A DNA stretch of 64,000 nucleotides from positions 213,981 to 277,980 of the forward strand of contig NW_003314416.1 in NCBI RefSeq assembly GCF_000143415.4, given 5' to 3'. The position numbers and the translations under genes are program-made. This stretch comes from Selaginella moellendorffii. Its lineage: Eukaryota > Streptophyta > Lycopodiopsida > Selaginellales > Selaginellaceae. Every line of letters starts with the position of its first letter. Within the stretch, counting starts at the first letter, position 1. The notes beneath the pieces are model-generated. The model was not told where the DNA came from. It saw only the letters and a list, made by a program, of their open reading frames with translations, and did no database searches. Of the stretch, positions 1-11,247 are shown piece by piece.

Positions 1-195
1 GGGGTGTTGATCATGGGATCGGACACGTGGAGCACTTGGACCAAGTGCTAAGGTTGAGTGGCATGGATGCCATTCTCGGGGCTAGCAAGCCCCAAGTCCT
101 GAGTTGGACTTATGGAGGTTGTGAATGAGACTCCTCCAAGTGGTCGGAGGTGTGGTTAAGTGACTAAAGTATAATGGAAAATTTAGTCGCTTACA
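1..195 (+). repeat. 5' LTR of element A (3' part only)
   Basis: Nearly identical to 6061-6255; ends in TTACA at 195 and is followed directly by the primer-binding site. The high identity to the 3' LTR implies a recent insertion. Confidence 0.9.
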
Positions 196-198
196 ACT

Positions 199-210
199 TG
201 GTATCGGAGC
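199..210 (+). other. primer-binding site of element A
   Basis: TGGTATCGGAGC lies three bases after the LTR end. It differs by one base from TGGTATCAGAGC, the usual plant site complementary to the 3' end of initiator methionine tRNA. The same site follows the LTRs at 23426 and 43947. Confidence 0.8.
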
Positions 211-2729
211 TGTTCCTTAGTCCAACTTTTATTGGTGCTCAAGTATATCACCACTAGTGTTGGCATCGAAAGGTCCGAGGAGTGGGCCTATCCTTGAGGA
301 GTAGCAAGTCGGGAAGACATAGCTCTCCATTACAGTTCATGTGTGAACTTGTAGACGAGGTGGTGGATAGAAAAGGGCCAATAATGGAACGACTTTGGGA
401 TCTTGGGAACAATGCAAGGTTTTCCTCATTGAGTTGAGGGTGTGATCCGGATGAGCATTTGTCTCAGCAAATTGGCTAAGGTTGTTGTGGTAAACAACTA
501 AAGTTGGGATCACGGGAAAGATAGAGACTCCAAAACAATAAAGGAGTCACAAGATTATCCTCATAAAGTTGAGGTTGGTGCTCATGAATGTGAGACCAGA
601 GGTAATGACCGTGGGAGGTCAAATACGAAAGAGGACTCAAGTCCTTGAAATGGTAGCCGGGGCTACCTTTAATAAATGCTGGAACAACCCAAGGAGTTGG
701 GGGGTGTACTTAGAGATGAGTGGTATTCTCATCGCATGGACAAGTAGTCCTAAGGGGCAAAAGTTGCCCCCAGAGAACAAAATCAAGTGTCGGAGTAACA
801 CTTGTGAAAATAGTCCTTTTGAGTAGGATAGGAATGCAAGAAGTGTATTCCAGTGAGCTAGTGCCTCACAAGTAGAACCTTAAGGGTCTGTGGATTAACC
901 AAGTCCAAAACTGCTGATGACTCAAGTAGAGTCAAGGGATGGTCCTAAAAGGACTGATGGAAGCATTTGGATTGAGGTGTGTTGTACCCCACAAAGGATG
1001 GGGGGGGATCATAGGATCCAAGGATGAGAACAGAGGGTATCTCATCGATGGCAAAATGTGCCATGTTAAAGTTATGGGAAATGTGTTCCCAGAAGAAAAC
1101 AACTTTGACACAAAGTTGTGTGTGACCTCTATGGTGCAATGCTAATGGATGGTTGGCATGAGAAAGAGCGGTGTTGGTCTTGGCAAAGACATAAACACGA
1201 AGGGGAAGTGTCATAGAGGTAGGCTCGTGGAGCCGATGGTGTGGAGACACCAAATGTGCCAAGATGTGATACCTTGAGGCTATGTTGGTGGGTTCATGAG
1301 AACCCCTTGCCAAAGGAATCCCAATGGAAATGGGAATGGCATAGCCTAAGCTGCAGAGCATGCAGTTGGAGTGTGGTGACCCAAATAATGATGGAGGTGT
1401 GAAAGCACCAAGCAATGAGTTGTAGGACTTGACAACTATGAGGCAACTAAGCAAAAGGTGCAAAATAACTGGTTAAACGGGTAGAAGGTAGCTGCCCAAG
1501 ACTTCTTAATAGCATAGGGAAGTCAGACATACCCTTACGGGGGATAAGTTGCTTGTGTTGCGATATAGTAAGTCAATGTCATAAAAGGGAATACTCATTG
1601 TCAAGAAAGCCATCATTGGGACACCCGAACACTCTAGAACACCAGAAGATGGTGTTTGATGTCGCGAGGGCAATGGATAAAGCCCAAGGGACTAAGTCCC
1701 TAGCGAATGATGGATAGAAGGTGCTATCCAAATGTCCAAGGTTGCGGAGACAGGAGAGGACTGTCTACCCGAGTTGGACAAAGCCAAAAATGGAATTTTG
1801 GCAAGGCTAGTGATGGGCATGTAAAAGCCTATAAGCAACAATGTAATCCCAGTGTGTGGGATTATAAGGTGAGCATACCCGGATTGAGGAACCACTCCCT
1901 GGGCTATTTGGTAGGTTCATCCCTAAGAATACTTGCTAAGGCATGATAGAAAGTGCAAAGCTATCCTCCTGGTCTGGAGGAGAATGACCGAAGGAAAGGT
2001 GTGAAGCCAAAAGTAAGAAGTAAGGGGATGGAACCGAACCATAGGAATCGAAGGGCATAACCAAGGTTGGTTATGCCAGCTGGGAGTGGAGAATCAAGTG
2101 GGGGCTCGAGGGTGTTGCCACTAGCAACCGGGATGCCATGGAGAGTCTAAAATATAGAATTGTCCATGTTAGACTATGTGGCAATTGGAAAGCTTGCAAA
2201 AAGGGAGGCCTTAGCAAGCTAAGGGACAAAGTTCCTTCAAGGTTCCCGAAGACGATTCTAGGTAGCTTAGTACCTAGAAAGGCCAAGTGTAAATGGTTCA
2301 TAGAACGCGCGAAATCAGAGTGGCGCAGCAGAAGCGTGGTCTTGAAGCTTGCCATGAGGCAAGGCTGTCAAGGTTAGGGAAGTAGTTCCCGAGTGTTCAA
2401 AGAGAAGGCTTTGAACGAAAGTCGATGGTTAAGGACTTTCACGCTTGTGCAGGAACCATGTTACAGTGGTCGGAGGACTTGCCAAAGCGAGATTGGCAAG
2501 TCAGGGGAACGAATACCCTAGTTGAAGGTGCTAACTTCGAAAGGGTGGCCCAGGGGGCCAAGCATGGAGGAGTCCATGCATGATCACAAACATGTCAAGT
2601 GAGAGGACTTGGCAGTGTGGAGGAACTAGGTTCCTAAGCTGTGATCTGTAGCGCGCTTTAAAAATAAGTTGGTGCACCGGCGTGGGGAGTCACGCCAGGC
2701 ATCTTGTGTGATGCTGTCCGTAGATGCAT

Positions 2730-2790
2730 ATACGGAGGTTGGGTTCGAGTCCCGACCCTCTAGTGCTTGGGTTCGAGTCCCAAATCACTA
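2730..2790 (+). repeat. twin tRNA T-arm / B-box-like motifs
   Basis: GGTTCGAGTCC occurs at 2742-2752 and again at 2770-2780. Each copy fits the RNA polymerase III B-box consensus GGTTCGANNCC and is flanked by short complementary arms that could form a T-arm-like hairpin. No A-box or full cloverleaf is visible, so this is not called a tRNA gene. Element E has the same pair at 48942-48952 and 48977-48987. Confidence 0.6.
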
Positions 2791-4109
2791 GGGCGTGGTG
2801 ATGGTTTGGAATATGAGGACACTCATATTTCGGTGGTCATGGACTCTCAGTGTGGAGACTGGTTTGGGCACACCGCCAAGCGAGGGATGCCTCGGAGTCG
2901 TGATGCATGGTTAGATTGCTTTGTATGGCTCAGCATATCTAACTTGAACACTTTGGTGCAAGTGGCACCAAGGACATGGTGAATGAGATGGGGACACCCA
3001 GCCTTAGTTGCTATGGACCCTTGGCCGGAAGGGCTGGCTTGGGCGCACCGCCAAGTGTGGGGGATGCCCCCGGGGTTGTAGTTAACAAGTTAAAGGTCGG
3101 GAAGACCTAGTATCTATTGGCAAACCTGTTAAGGTGCCGAGGTGAGATCACTAGGTGATCTTGTGGCTAAATAAGGACAAGGTCCTTGTTTGGACTAAGG
3201 AATAAGGTTCCTAGTTCAAAGTGTTGATTTGAACTATTGATGATGGTGTGGCTTGGTCAAGGTGACCAAGTGGGAAAAGCACCTTAGGTAAATGAGCTAT
3301 GTCATTGCGATGGCATAGTGTGTCCAAAGAAAGTAGTCTCTAAAGAGACCCATGGGAGGGTCACAAAGTTGGGCCGTGGATAGAGCCCACAGCAGAAGAT
3401 GCTAAAAGAGACTTACTAGGGGTGAACACCCTAGTCTTGGCAAAGCAGAGTCTTTGCTATGGAATCAAAAGAATACCTCAAGGAGGGAGGTAGAGATTCG
3501 ATGTTGCTTGGTGCAACAATCAACGGATAGGAGCAAAAGATGAGTGGCCAAGATAGGGCCGTGGAATCCCTTGGAAGGAATCCAAGTGACAAAGTTAGGC
3601 GAGGAACACTAATGTGTTGGACGCTAACAAATTGCGGAAAAGGAAGTGTGTTTCCAAGGATGAATTCCGAATTGCTCTAATTTGGCGAAAGTGGAAGCTC
3701 CAAGGGAGGGAGTGGTAAGGTAGCCAAATGATAGGGTCATGGACAGCCCTAGCACAAAGTATGATAAATGGAACTTAGTGCCCAAGGTGGCACGAAATAG
3801 AAGAGAGGATGATGGTGCCCTCAAGTAATGAGCTTCCTAGGATGGGGAGGTGGAGTTGCACAATCTGTGCAATACAAGGTGTTGGAGACACCTAGGAAAT
3901 TGACTTCCAAAAGTCAAAAGAGTAAAAGTTCCAAGATGCAAACGTTCAATAGATGGAAATTGAGACTACTCGAGAAGGAGTAGTGCGATTGACTTAAAGA
4001 AGGGTCTCTAAGAGGTTTAGCGAGAACTAAACCAATAAAAGGAGAGCACCACTACATGTGGTCCAATCAGTCTCTAAGTTGGAGAGACTACCCTCCTTAG
4101 AGGATAGGC

Positions 4110-4245
4110 AAGGCATGGTGAGCCTTTGGTGTCAACCCATTGAGGCATATGCAAAAGGCATGGTGAGCCTTCAATGTCAAACCATTGACGAATATGGAGA
4201 AGGCATGGTGAGCCTTCAATGTCAAACCATTGACAAATATTGGCT
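4110..4245 (+). repeat. tandem repeat, three units of about 45 bp
   Basis: Units share the phrase aggcatggtgagcctt followed by a variant of caatgtcaaaccattgac. They lie about 100 bp upstream of the 3' LTR of element A. Confidence 0.75.
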
Positions 4246-4344
4246 AGGTGCCAAGGATGGAAATGGTAACACATGCGAGTGTTACTTTACAAAATGGTTT
4301 ACCGTTCGATGAGGACATCGAACTTCGTCTATGGGTGGTGGAGT

Positions 4345-6255
4345 TGTGAGACACAAAATCCCTAGGCCCCAAAGTGGAGCCGGAAGGGCACCACGTGGTA
4401 GTGGCCGAAGCGAGAGCCAAACGAGCGTAACACGTTTGGACCAAAAGCTCCGACTTGAAAAGTCAAGAGCGGGAGTGGAACTCCCAACGAAGTGCTCGAG
4501 GAATGAGCACGAAGCGAGCCATAGGCGAGGCTCCAAAAAGGGACCCAAAAAGGACCAACACATGACACGTGGAAGTGTCCGAGATGGACCCGAGTTGGGG
4601 TCCGAAGTGGAGTCCGAGATGGACCTGAGATGGAGTCCGAGATGGAGTCCGAGATGGACCCGAGATGGAGTCCGAGATGGAGTCCGAGAAGGAGTCCGAG
4701 ATGCACCGAGACGGAGTCCGATATGGAGTCCGAGATGGACCTGAGATGGGGTCCGAGATGGAGTCCGAGATGGAGTCCGAAGTGGAGTCCGAGATGGACC
4801 CGAGATGGAGTCCGAGATGGAGTCCGAGATGGACCCGAGATGGAGTCCGAGATGGAGTCCGAGAAGGAGTCCGAGATGGACCGAGACGGAGTCCGATATG
4901 GAGTCCGAGATGGACCCGAGATGGGGTCCGAGATGGAGTCCGAGATGGAGTCCGATATGGAGTCCGAGATAGACCCGAGATGGGGTCTGAGATGGAGTCC
5001 GAGATGGACCGAGACGGAGTCCGATATGGAGTCCGAGATGGACCCGAGATGGGACCCGAGATGGAGTCCGAGATGGAACCGAAACCGAGACCGAGATGGA
5101 ACCGAAACCGAGACCGAGACCGAGGCCGAGACCGAGACCGAGACCGAGTCCGAGTCCGAAACCGGGACCGAGACCGAGTCCGAGTCCAAGTTCGAGCCCG
5201 AGTCCGAGTCCGAATACTAATACAGGCAGTTGGGTGAAAGCCCAAAGCGATCGTCCCCCAGGGGTGGGGGGGCTGCGGGGGGTTCCAAAAGTATAGTAGG
5301 GAGAGTGTGGGGGTTGGAGCCCAGTGGAGCCAGTTTGGCCAGGAAGGGCCAGTTTGGCCCAGGAAGGACCAGTTTGGTCCAGGGAGGCCATACCCAGTGT
5401 TGGGTGATGAATTGACCACTGGGAAGTCCAAGACTAGAGTGAATACGGACCGACAAGCGGGGTAGCTTGGGGAAGTGTTCAAGAGCCGGCTCTAGTTCCC
5501 CGGGAGATCGACTAGCCGATGCTCCCAGTCCAAGTGTGGGTGGCACTACCTACTTGGATACCTGGCGCGGCTCAACGGAACCTCGCTCTAAGCCCATGGC
5601 TAGAGCACCCAAAGGCGGAAGGCGGGGAGAGTACCCATGAGGCCTGCGTAGGGCCACGGTGTTCTGAAATGGTGTCCCAAAGTCCCAGATTGTGGAAAGG
5701 AAGAGGAGTAGCCTCTGGTGTGGTGACCAAGGACACAGTCACATGGTGAAGAAGTCCCAGAGGATAGTGGGACTTAGTGGTCGGGCCGGTGGGCCTTGAT
5801 CCAGTGGCAGTGTTGGCGAACACAGCCATGGACAGAAAGGAACTTGGTGGGGACCGGAATAGAGATATTGGGGAAGGCTATTCCCCATGTCTGTAGGCAT
5901 CCTAAGGATGTCAAGGAGTGGATCTGGGATGATCACTCATGGATGGATGACCCAGTCTTTGAGAGACGGGATTGGAATGCAGGTGGTGTTGGACCACCAG
6001 TGTGACCAAGGTAAATGGGCATGGCCTTAGCGTAACGGGCCGATACGTCGGTGGTACCTTGGGGTGTCGATCATGGGATCGGACACGTGGAGCACTTGGA
6101 CCAAGTGCTAAGGTTGAGTGGCATGGATGCCATTCTCGGGGCTAGCAAGCCCCAAGTCCTGAGTTGGACTTATGGAGGTTGTGAATGAGACTCCTCCAAG
6201 TGGTCGGAGGTGTGGTTAAGTGACTAAAGTAGAATGGAAAATTTAGTCGCTTACA
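4345..6255 (+). repeat. 3' LTR of element A
   Basis: 1911 bp, starting TGTGAGACAC after a purine-rich tract and ending TTACA. About 600 bp inside it (roughly 4590-5215) is a minisatellite built on GAGATGGAGTCC and GAGACC hexamers. This produces long spurious ORFs on both strands. The part around 5215-5330 matches the LTR of element E. Confidence 0.9.
4590..5215 (+). repeat. GAGTCC/GAGATG/GAGACC hexamer minisatellite inside the LTR
   Basis: Nearly unbroken 6-12 bp periodicity on the + strand: GAGATGGAGTCC-type units first, then GAGACC and GAGTCC units. Related arrays occur in the LTRs at about 22100-22470, 25625-26175 (reverse), 42895-43165 and 49277-49597. Confidence 0.9.
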
Positions 6256-6273
6256 GTGAGGCCTCATGCCATT

Positions 6274-7520
6274 CCGACGAGGCTGGTCGCCCGGTGAATG
6301 CACAGCGTCATCCAAACGAAGCAGAATCTCAAGGAAGTTCTTGCGGCCGATGTGGCCTTCCACCCCATCTTCTGCTCCAAACAGACAATGCTGGCAGTGA
6401 GAACAAAAACATGTATGTCTTCGCATACTTGGTGATGCTTGTTGCCAAAGGCATATTTGAAACGGTTACACTTGGCTTTCTCATGGTTGGGCACACTCAT
6501 GAAGACGTCGATGCCATGTTCAGTCACCTGGCAGAGTCCCTCCGGCGATCCAATATCCTCACCCTCCCACAACTCTACGATGAATTCCAAAATTGCATCA
6601 AAGGCACTGTTGAAGCTGCACTTGTGACAGAGGTTCCAGACTTTAAGGGGTTTGTAAGAGGCTACATCAGGGACGGATCCGAAACGCTGATTGGCCACTC
6701 CAAGCCTCTTCAGTTTCATTTCAGCATGCGTGACGGTGCTCCAGTGATGAGGTACAAGATGAGAGAATGGGACACAGTGTGGCTGCCAGTGGACGGCATT
6801 GAACTCTTCAAGAGAGATCCCATAACTGGGGAACCTATGATTCCTCAGGGTTCCCCACGGCCGATGCACCTGGATGGACTGAAAGACCAGGAAAGTATAG
6901 TGGCCGGGATTAGACAGCATATTGCCTTCTAGAAGAGGGGGTTGGTGTTTGGTGGAGAATCCTATTTTCAGAGGTGCAAGCCTTTGATCGAATACTGGGA
7001 GAAGATTATATCTGCTATCCAAAATGGGCCTGTTGTATATGAAGAATTGGAAGAGTCCTTTTGGCCAGAACCCAGAGCACCAGATAGTAGCGGAACAATG
7101 TCCTCTGGAAATGCAGTGATAGATAACGATGTTGAGGATCACTATTGTGGGCCGAGGAACAAGAAGCCGGATTCAGCATTCAATCCAGTACAGGTCTGCA
7201 AAGGAATGGTCGTGCTTGTCAGACCCAGTAATAAAAAACAAATGATATGGGTGGGGCGCTGCATCACTGATGCAGAGGAGGACGCGGAAACTAACTCCTT
7301 CAATGTAACTGTGGAGTGGTTCAAGCCAAGTTCCGGATATACGAAGGATTGCCTAGAAAAGAGATGGGTGCTGAATCCAAGGGATCCCAGCATGAGCATA
7401 TCGGTGGATAATGTTGTGCATGGTTGGATGCGGAAGCAGAGTGCCACCATCACCTTGCCAGACCATGCAAGAGATGCAGCAAGAGCATTCATAACCCGGG
7501 TTCAAGGTGAGATTCATTAA
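6274..7520 (+). pseudogene. DUF7869-type transposon protein, C-terminal half, with nonsense codon (copy 1)
   Basis: In one frame the translation shows the motif LLLQTDNAGSENKN, then about 30 residues later FLMVGHTHEDVDAMF. Both are hallmarks, as I recall them, of the DUF7869 family, an uncharacterised domain probably with an RNase H-like fold. The function is not known; a transposase role is inferred from its place in a TIR element. An in-frame TAG at 6930-6932 replaces the Trp codon found at the same place in copy 3 (62803-63998), so this copy is broken. The ORF ends just after a good 5' splice site (TTCAAG|gtgaga near 7506), so the last few residues are probably intronic. The 5' exons are outside the window, and LTR element A separates them from this part. 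Confidence 0.7.
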
Positions 7521-7555
7521 TATTCCTTTACTAAGTTTCTAATGTATTTTATTTC

Positions 7556-8600
7556 AAGGTGAACAATCCGAATCTGAATAAGAGGAGGTGTGATGGCATG
7601 TGGCCTTACGCCATTCCTAGGTGAGATGATACAAATAACAAGTATAAATTCTTAGTTGTTCTAGCAAATCTTACTTAAAGTTCAAGGTGAACAAGCCGAA
7701 TATGAATTCATCGGATTGTTATAACAAATTGCGAGGTGATGGCATGAGGCGATACGCCATTTGAAAGTGGTAGCCATTCCTATATGAGGTGAGTGAAATA
7801 TTTATTAGAAATACCTCATTCAATTGTGCACTTCTAAGTCTTGGTCCACTCAGTACTATTTGCATGTTTCTATTTTAATTCTTTCTCTAAAATGTTATTT
7901 AGCATGTGGCTTCATGCCATTGCTCTCCACAATCATGCATTGAATTTTTCTATACTTCTCCATATATATAGCATGTGCGCACATGTGATATGGTTCATTA
8001 GGCCTGATATAGTGTGTGAGGTAAAACAAAGATGATGTGACATATGCATTTACCAATCACACGTGCATAAATCTAATAATATGGCGTGTGGCCCATATTA
8101 ATGGCACATAAACCCATATTGTGGGCTTACGTGCTTTATGTACCATCATTCCCTTGCAGCGTGTGTGTTGGTTTCCTTTTATAACACAACGAACTCCATA
8201 TTTTAGGGTGAAGAGCGTTCTCATGGCAAGCACAAAATCTGTAAGTGAGGCAGAAAAAGGAGACGGAGAAGGAGATAGGTGAAGATGTAGAATATATAAG
8301 TCTTCCAAACTCCCCGTACTATACTCCAGGTGATCATTTTTCTGAACAAACGGCAACATTAACAACTATCGAGAACGCCCCAGTAACGTCAGAGACAACA
8401 ATCCAAAGCAAAACAACTGACCCGGAGAAGGATGATAGTACCGCTGAGAGTACCAAAAAGGAGGTGTCCACTAGCGCTTAGGCTTATAATGGCGTGTGCC
8501 CTCATGCCATTTACTTGATCACCAAATACCTTTTTCCCTTTGCACTAGTATATCTTAATACCGGTCTGAGAAATAGAATGGCATGTGCCCTCAGGCCTTT
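7556..8600 (+). repeat. palindrome cluster and composite boxes, transposon copy 1
   Basis: 22-bp imperfect palindromes (arms close to ATGGCRTGNG and CNCAYGCCAT) lie at 7593-7614, 7739-7760, 7899-7920, 8489-8510 and 8579-8600, with a partial one at 8081. A second box, close to TCAAGGTGAACAAGCCGAAT, precedes the first two (from about 7557 and 7682). It recurs on the minus strand near 8940-8968, followed there by a half palindrome. The interval between coding parts is otherwise AT-rich and non-coding. Confidence 0.8.
8223..8481 (+). pseudogene. small acidic ORF, possible last exon of the transposon gene
   Basis: ATG at 8223 opens a frame starting MASTKSVSEAEK. A one-base insertion in an A-run near 8250 shifts copy 1 out of frame. 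The second frame then continues with an acidic, Thr/Ser-rich tail to 8481. Copy 3 has the unshifted reading frame at the start (minus strand near 62090) but loses the tail to a deletion of about 460 bp. I do not recognise the product; it may be a C-terminal exon of the DUF7869 gene. Confidence 0.4.
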
Positions 8601-9129
8601 TACTAAATCACCTTTGAAAGAAATGCAAGCCTCTATGTCGTAAAAAAAAGGTACTTAATTCCTTAAGAGAGAAATTCCTTAATAATATGAATGTTATTTA
8701 GTTTCATGAAAATGCACTAAGGGTCAAATGAGTTAAATGACTTCTCCAGACTAGCAATGCCTCTTGCTACACCTTCACAATTAGATTCGTTAGAAAAAGA
8801 TAACATTGAATAATATCTAAATGTTCTCACCATTAAGTTATATGTCTGGCTAATAGGAATGACGTTCATTTTGGAAAGCTCACCACACGCTCAATGAACA
8901 AACAAATAGTGTGTGCGCGCATGCCATCGCTCTTCTTTAGCTTCAGATTCGGCTTGTTCACCTTGACAATGAGATTTATTATACAACCAGATGGACTCAG
9001 TCTGGACACAAAGTCACCGCGCTAGTCACCATGCCCCAGATATGTCTAGCCCCTGGACAAAAAACATATAATTTCACGTCATTTTCAAATACTTGAAAAT
9101 TTGTACCTAGTCCCATTTTACTGAATAAA

Positions 9130-9153
9130 TCCAACTTTAACGAAATAGAGCAT
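9130..9153 (+). repeat. right terminal inverted repeat, transposon copy 1
   Basis: Matches the 24-bp terminus at 52762-52785 except for two bases (ccaac for cccac, and gagcat for gagctt). The flank after it continues in a gypsy RNase H region. Confidence 0.75.
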
Positions 9154-11008
9154 TCTTGGAGGTGTGTTGATGCAAGAGAGCTCGAGTGTGCCTGGTCAAC
9201 GCCATCCTATTGCGTATATAAGCCATACATTACAACCAGCAGAGATGAACTACTCCACGACGAAGAAGGAGTGTTTAGCAGCAGTTTGGGGTTTCGAGAA
9301 ACTTCATGCATATTTACATGGTTCTCGGACATTACTTGAAGGTGACCATGCTACTGTTACTTCATTATTGAAGCGGAAGTACCTGGTTGGTCGTACTGCT
9401 CGGTGGGCTTTAAAGCTTCAGATATATGATTTTGATGTTGTTCATCGCCCAGGGAGTTCTATGGCTGATGCTGATGCCCTTTCTCGAGCTCCTCTTCCTT
9501 CTTCACTCACTTCTCATGTTTCTGACGAGCCTGTTGTTCCAACATCTGTGGATTTTCTACACGAGGATTCTGTGCCGTTGGCGGTTGCTGTCCTTGACGT
9601 TCAGTGTCCACAAGGCGTAGAGCAAGATCTACCTTCTCTTGATGATGTTCGCGAGGCTCAAAAGATTGAGCCGTGGATTCAAAGGGTTCGAAATGGGTTT
9701 GAGAATCCTGCATCACTTGCTGATGACTTGCCTTTCTGGCATTTACATTCTCAATATCGCCTTGAAGATGGCCTTCTTTATTTTGTGGGGACGGATCCTG
9801 TGGATCATTTACGGCTGGTGGTGCCTTCTGTCTTTATTCCGCAGCATCTCCGGCCAATCATGGTAGGCATGGACCATGATTCTCCTGTTCTAGGTGGGCA
9901 TATGGGACACCGTCGTGTAACCGAGAAGCTGCGCAGTTCTTTTTATTAGCTGGAGATGCGACGTGATGTTATCCGGTATGTGCGTAGCTGCATTTGGTGC
10001 CAAGCTCGTAATACTCCCCCTCGTGCTGCGGAAGGACAGTTGGAGTCAATTGCGGTTTCCCGTCCATTTGAGTTGGTGGCGTTTGATCTTATGGGACCTT
10101 TTCCACGGTCGACTACTGGCAATGAGTATGTTATTATTGCTTCTGACTACTTGACTCGTTGGGTGGAAGTTGGTGCTCTTGCTAGCGCCTCTGCAACTGC
10201 TGTTGGCTACTTCCTCCTCAATCGAGTGGTGTTCCAGCATTCTTGTCCAGAGCGGATTCTTTCGGATAATGATCCCGCATTTATGGCTGAGGTATTTCAT
10301 GTTTTGACGTCTCGGTTGGGGATACGCCACACTTTCACGAGTGCTTATCATTCACAATCAGACGGTCTGGTGGAGCGGCTCGTTCGGACATTCAAAGGGA
10401 TGATTGCGAAGTATGTGAACTTTCAGCATTCAGATTGGGATGGTTATTTGCCGTCTTTTCAGTATGCATATGTCACGGGGGTGCAAAGTTCTGTTGGTGC
10501 TTCACCATATAAACTCCTATATGGTCATAATCCAATATTACCAACGGAGCTGGGTTTACCTTCGCGATTGCCGCGAGCTGCCGATGCTAGGTCGTGGGAT
10601 CAGTATTTGACGAGCATTCTTCCACTAGTCCGAGCAGAGTCTGCCGAACACTTAGGCCGCATACAAGTAGGACAACAACGGCGCTATAACTCTCATCATC
10701 GTCCACCTGCGGAGTACAAAGTGGATGATTTGGTGTTAGTCCGTTTTCCCCATCTTACGGTACGTGGTTTATCTAAGGGACTTCTTGCGCAGTGGAAAAG
10801 ACCGTATCAGGTGTTGCGGCAAGTTGGATCACAAGTTTATGAGGTTCAGCATGACGTTCAGCAGACCGATCCTCCAGAGATTGTGCATGGGCAGCGGCTG
10901 AAACACTTCGTACAAAGGGATCAGGAGCAGTTAATGCCACCTACAGATCCACCAATGCCTCCTCCTAATGTTCCTCCAGATCCCAGCCCATCTACAAGAG
11001 AACCCTGA
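9154..11008 (+). pseudogene. element B pol: RNase H and integrase
   Basis: One frame runs through 9154-11008 with a single TAG at 9947-9949. The residue before EMRRDV is normally Trp, so this is a TGG to TAG change. RNase H features include STTKKECLAAVWG and EGDHATV (catalytic Glu and Asp) and ADALSR. The integrase has the zinc-binding His/Cys set (GGHMGH ... CIWC) and the catalytic Asp/Asp/Glu region (AFDLMGPF, LSDNDPAF, DGLVERLVR). A GPY/F-type module (KRPYQVLRQVG) follows. There is no chromodomain. Confidence 0.85.
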
Positions 11009-11040
11009 TGGTCTTCCATTATTCCGAGAGGAGAGGATGA

Positions 11041-11215
11041 TGTGAGGGCCAAGTGTACGGTTACGATGCCGTATACTAATATTAGTGTAGTGGGATTTTG
11101 GTAGCCGTCGGATTGGTTTCAATCCGGACCACTCGCTCCTGTATATAAGCTAGGGTTTCTGGGCTAATGGATATGCACATTTCTGTATTCCCTTTCCATA
11201 TTCCATGCACTCACA
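11041..11215 (+). repeat. LTR of element B (3' LTR)
   Basis: 175 bp, starting TGTGAGGGCC and ending CTCACA, preceded by a purine tract (gagaggagaggatga). It holds a TATA-like tatataag at 11142-11149. A 32-bp AT-rich spacer separates it from the next LTR. The outer CTCACA boundary is uncertain because the 5' LTR of C seems to stop six bases earlier. Confidence 0.8.
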
Positions 11216-11247
11216 ATATTAATTTTAATATATGTTTTAAATAATAT

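Larger units (their letters stand above)
211..4344 (+). other. non-coding interior of element A
   Basis: No long ORF and no recognisable retrotransposon domain in any frame. The stretch around 2700-3100 matches the 3' untranslated region of element E (about 48880-49110), including twin tRNA-like boxes and a repeated phrase near accaccgccaagt. A three-unit tandem repeat lies near the 3' end. The region was probably retained for packaging and priming rather than for coding (inference). Confidence 0.7.
1..6255 (+). mobile_element. LTR retrotransposon A, non-coding (LARD-like), 5' LTR cut by window edge
   Basis: The first 195 bases match 6061-6255 with about two differences, at an exact offset of 6060, so they are the end of a 5' LTR whose start lies outside the window. 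The 3' LTR begins TGTGAGACAC and ends TTACA. A primer-binding site follows the 5' LTR, and a purine-rich tract (ATGGGTGGTGGAGT) precedes the 3' LTR. The 4.1-kb interior has no gag, protease, RT or integrase that I can find in any frame. The LTR and the 3' interior resemble the chromovirus E at 42800-50379, so A looks like a large non-autonomous derivative mobilised by E-type proteins (inference). It is inserted inside a palindrome of DNA transposon copy 1; the right-hand target duplication would be gtgag. Confidence 0.85.
6256..9153 (+). mobile_element. DNA transposon copy 1 (DUF7869 type), right-hand part
   Basis: The segment between element A and gypsy B matches, in reverse complement, the segment from 61619 to the window end, and its last 580 bp match 52222-52785. 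It ends with a slightly mutated version of the 24-bp terminal inverted repeat (9130-9153). The left end lies outside the window. It contains the 3' half of a DUF7869-type gene, a small acidic ORF and at least six copies of a 22-bp palindrome. After 9153 the sequence resumes inside a gypsy element at a tcttggagg phrase also present in element C, so this copy inserted into element B. Confidence 0.8.
9154..11215 (+). mobile_element. Ty3/gypsy element B, 3' part with LTR
   Basis: Contains the end of RT, RNase H, integrase and one short LTR. It starts mid-gene because transposon copy 1 inserted here; the 5' half would lie beyond the left of the window. Closely related to element C. Confidence 0.85.

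Noticed and set aside
569-3824. Small ORFs in the interior of element A
   Set aside because: None resembles gag, pol or any known domain, and both strands are similarly open by chance.
4282-5482. Long minus-strand ORFs of 275-369 codons rich in Ser-Asp, Gly-Leu and Arg-Thr-Pro repeats
   Set aside because: They are readings of the hexamer minisatellite inside the LTR of element A; three frames are open at once and none has a domain.
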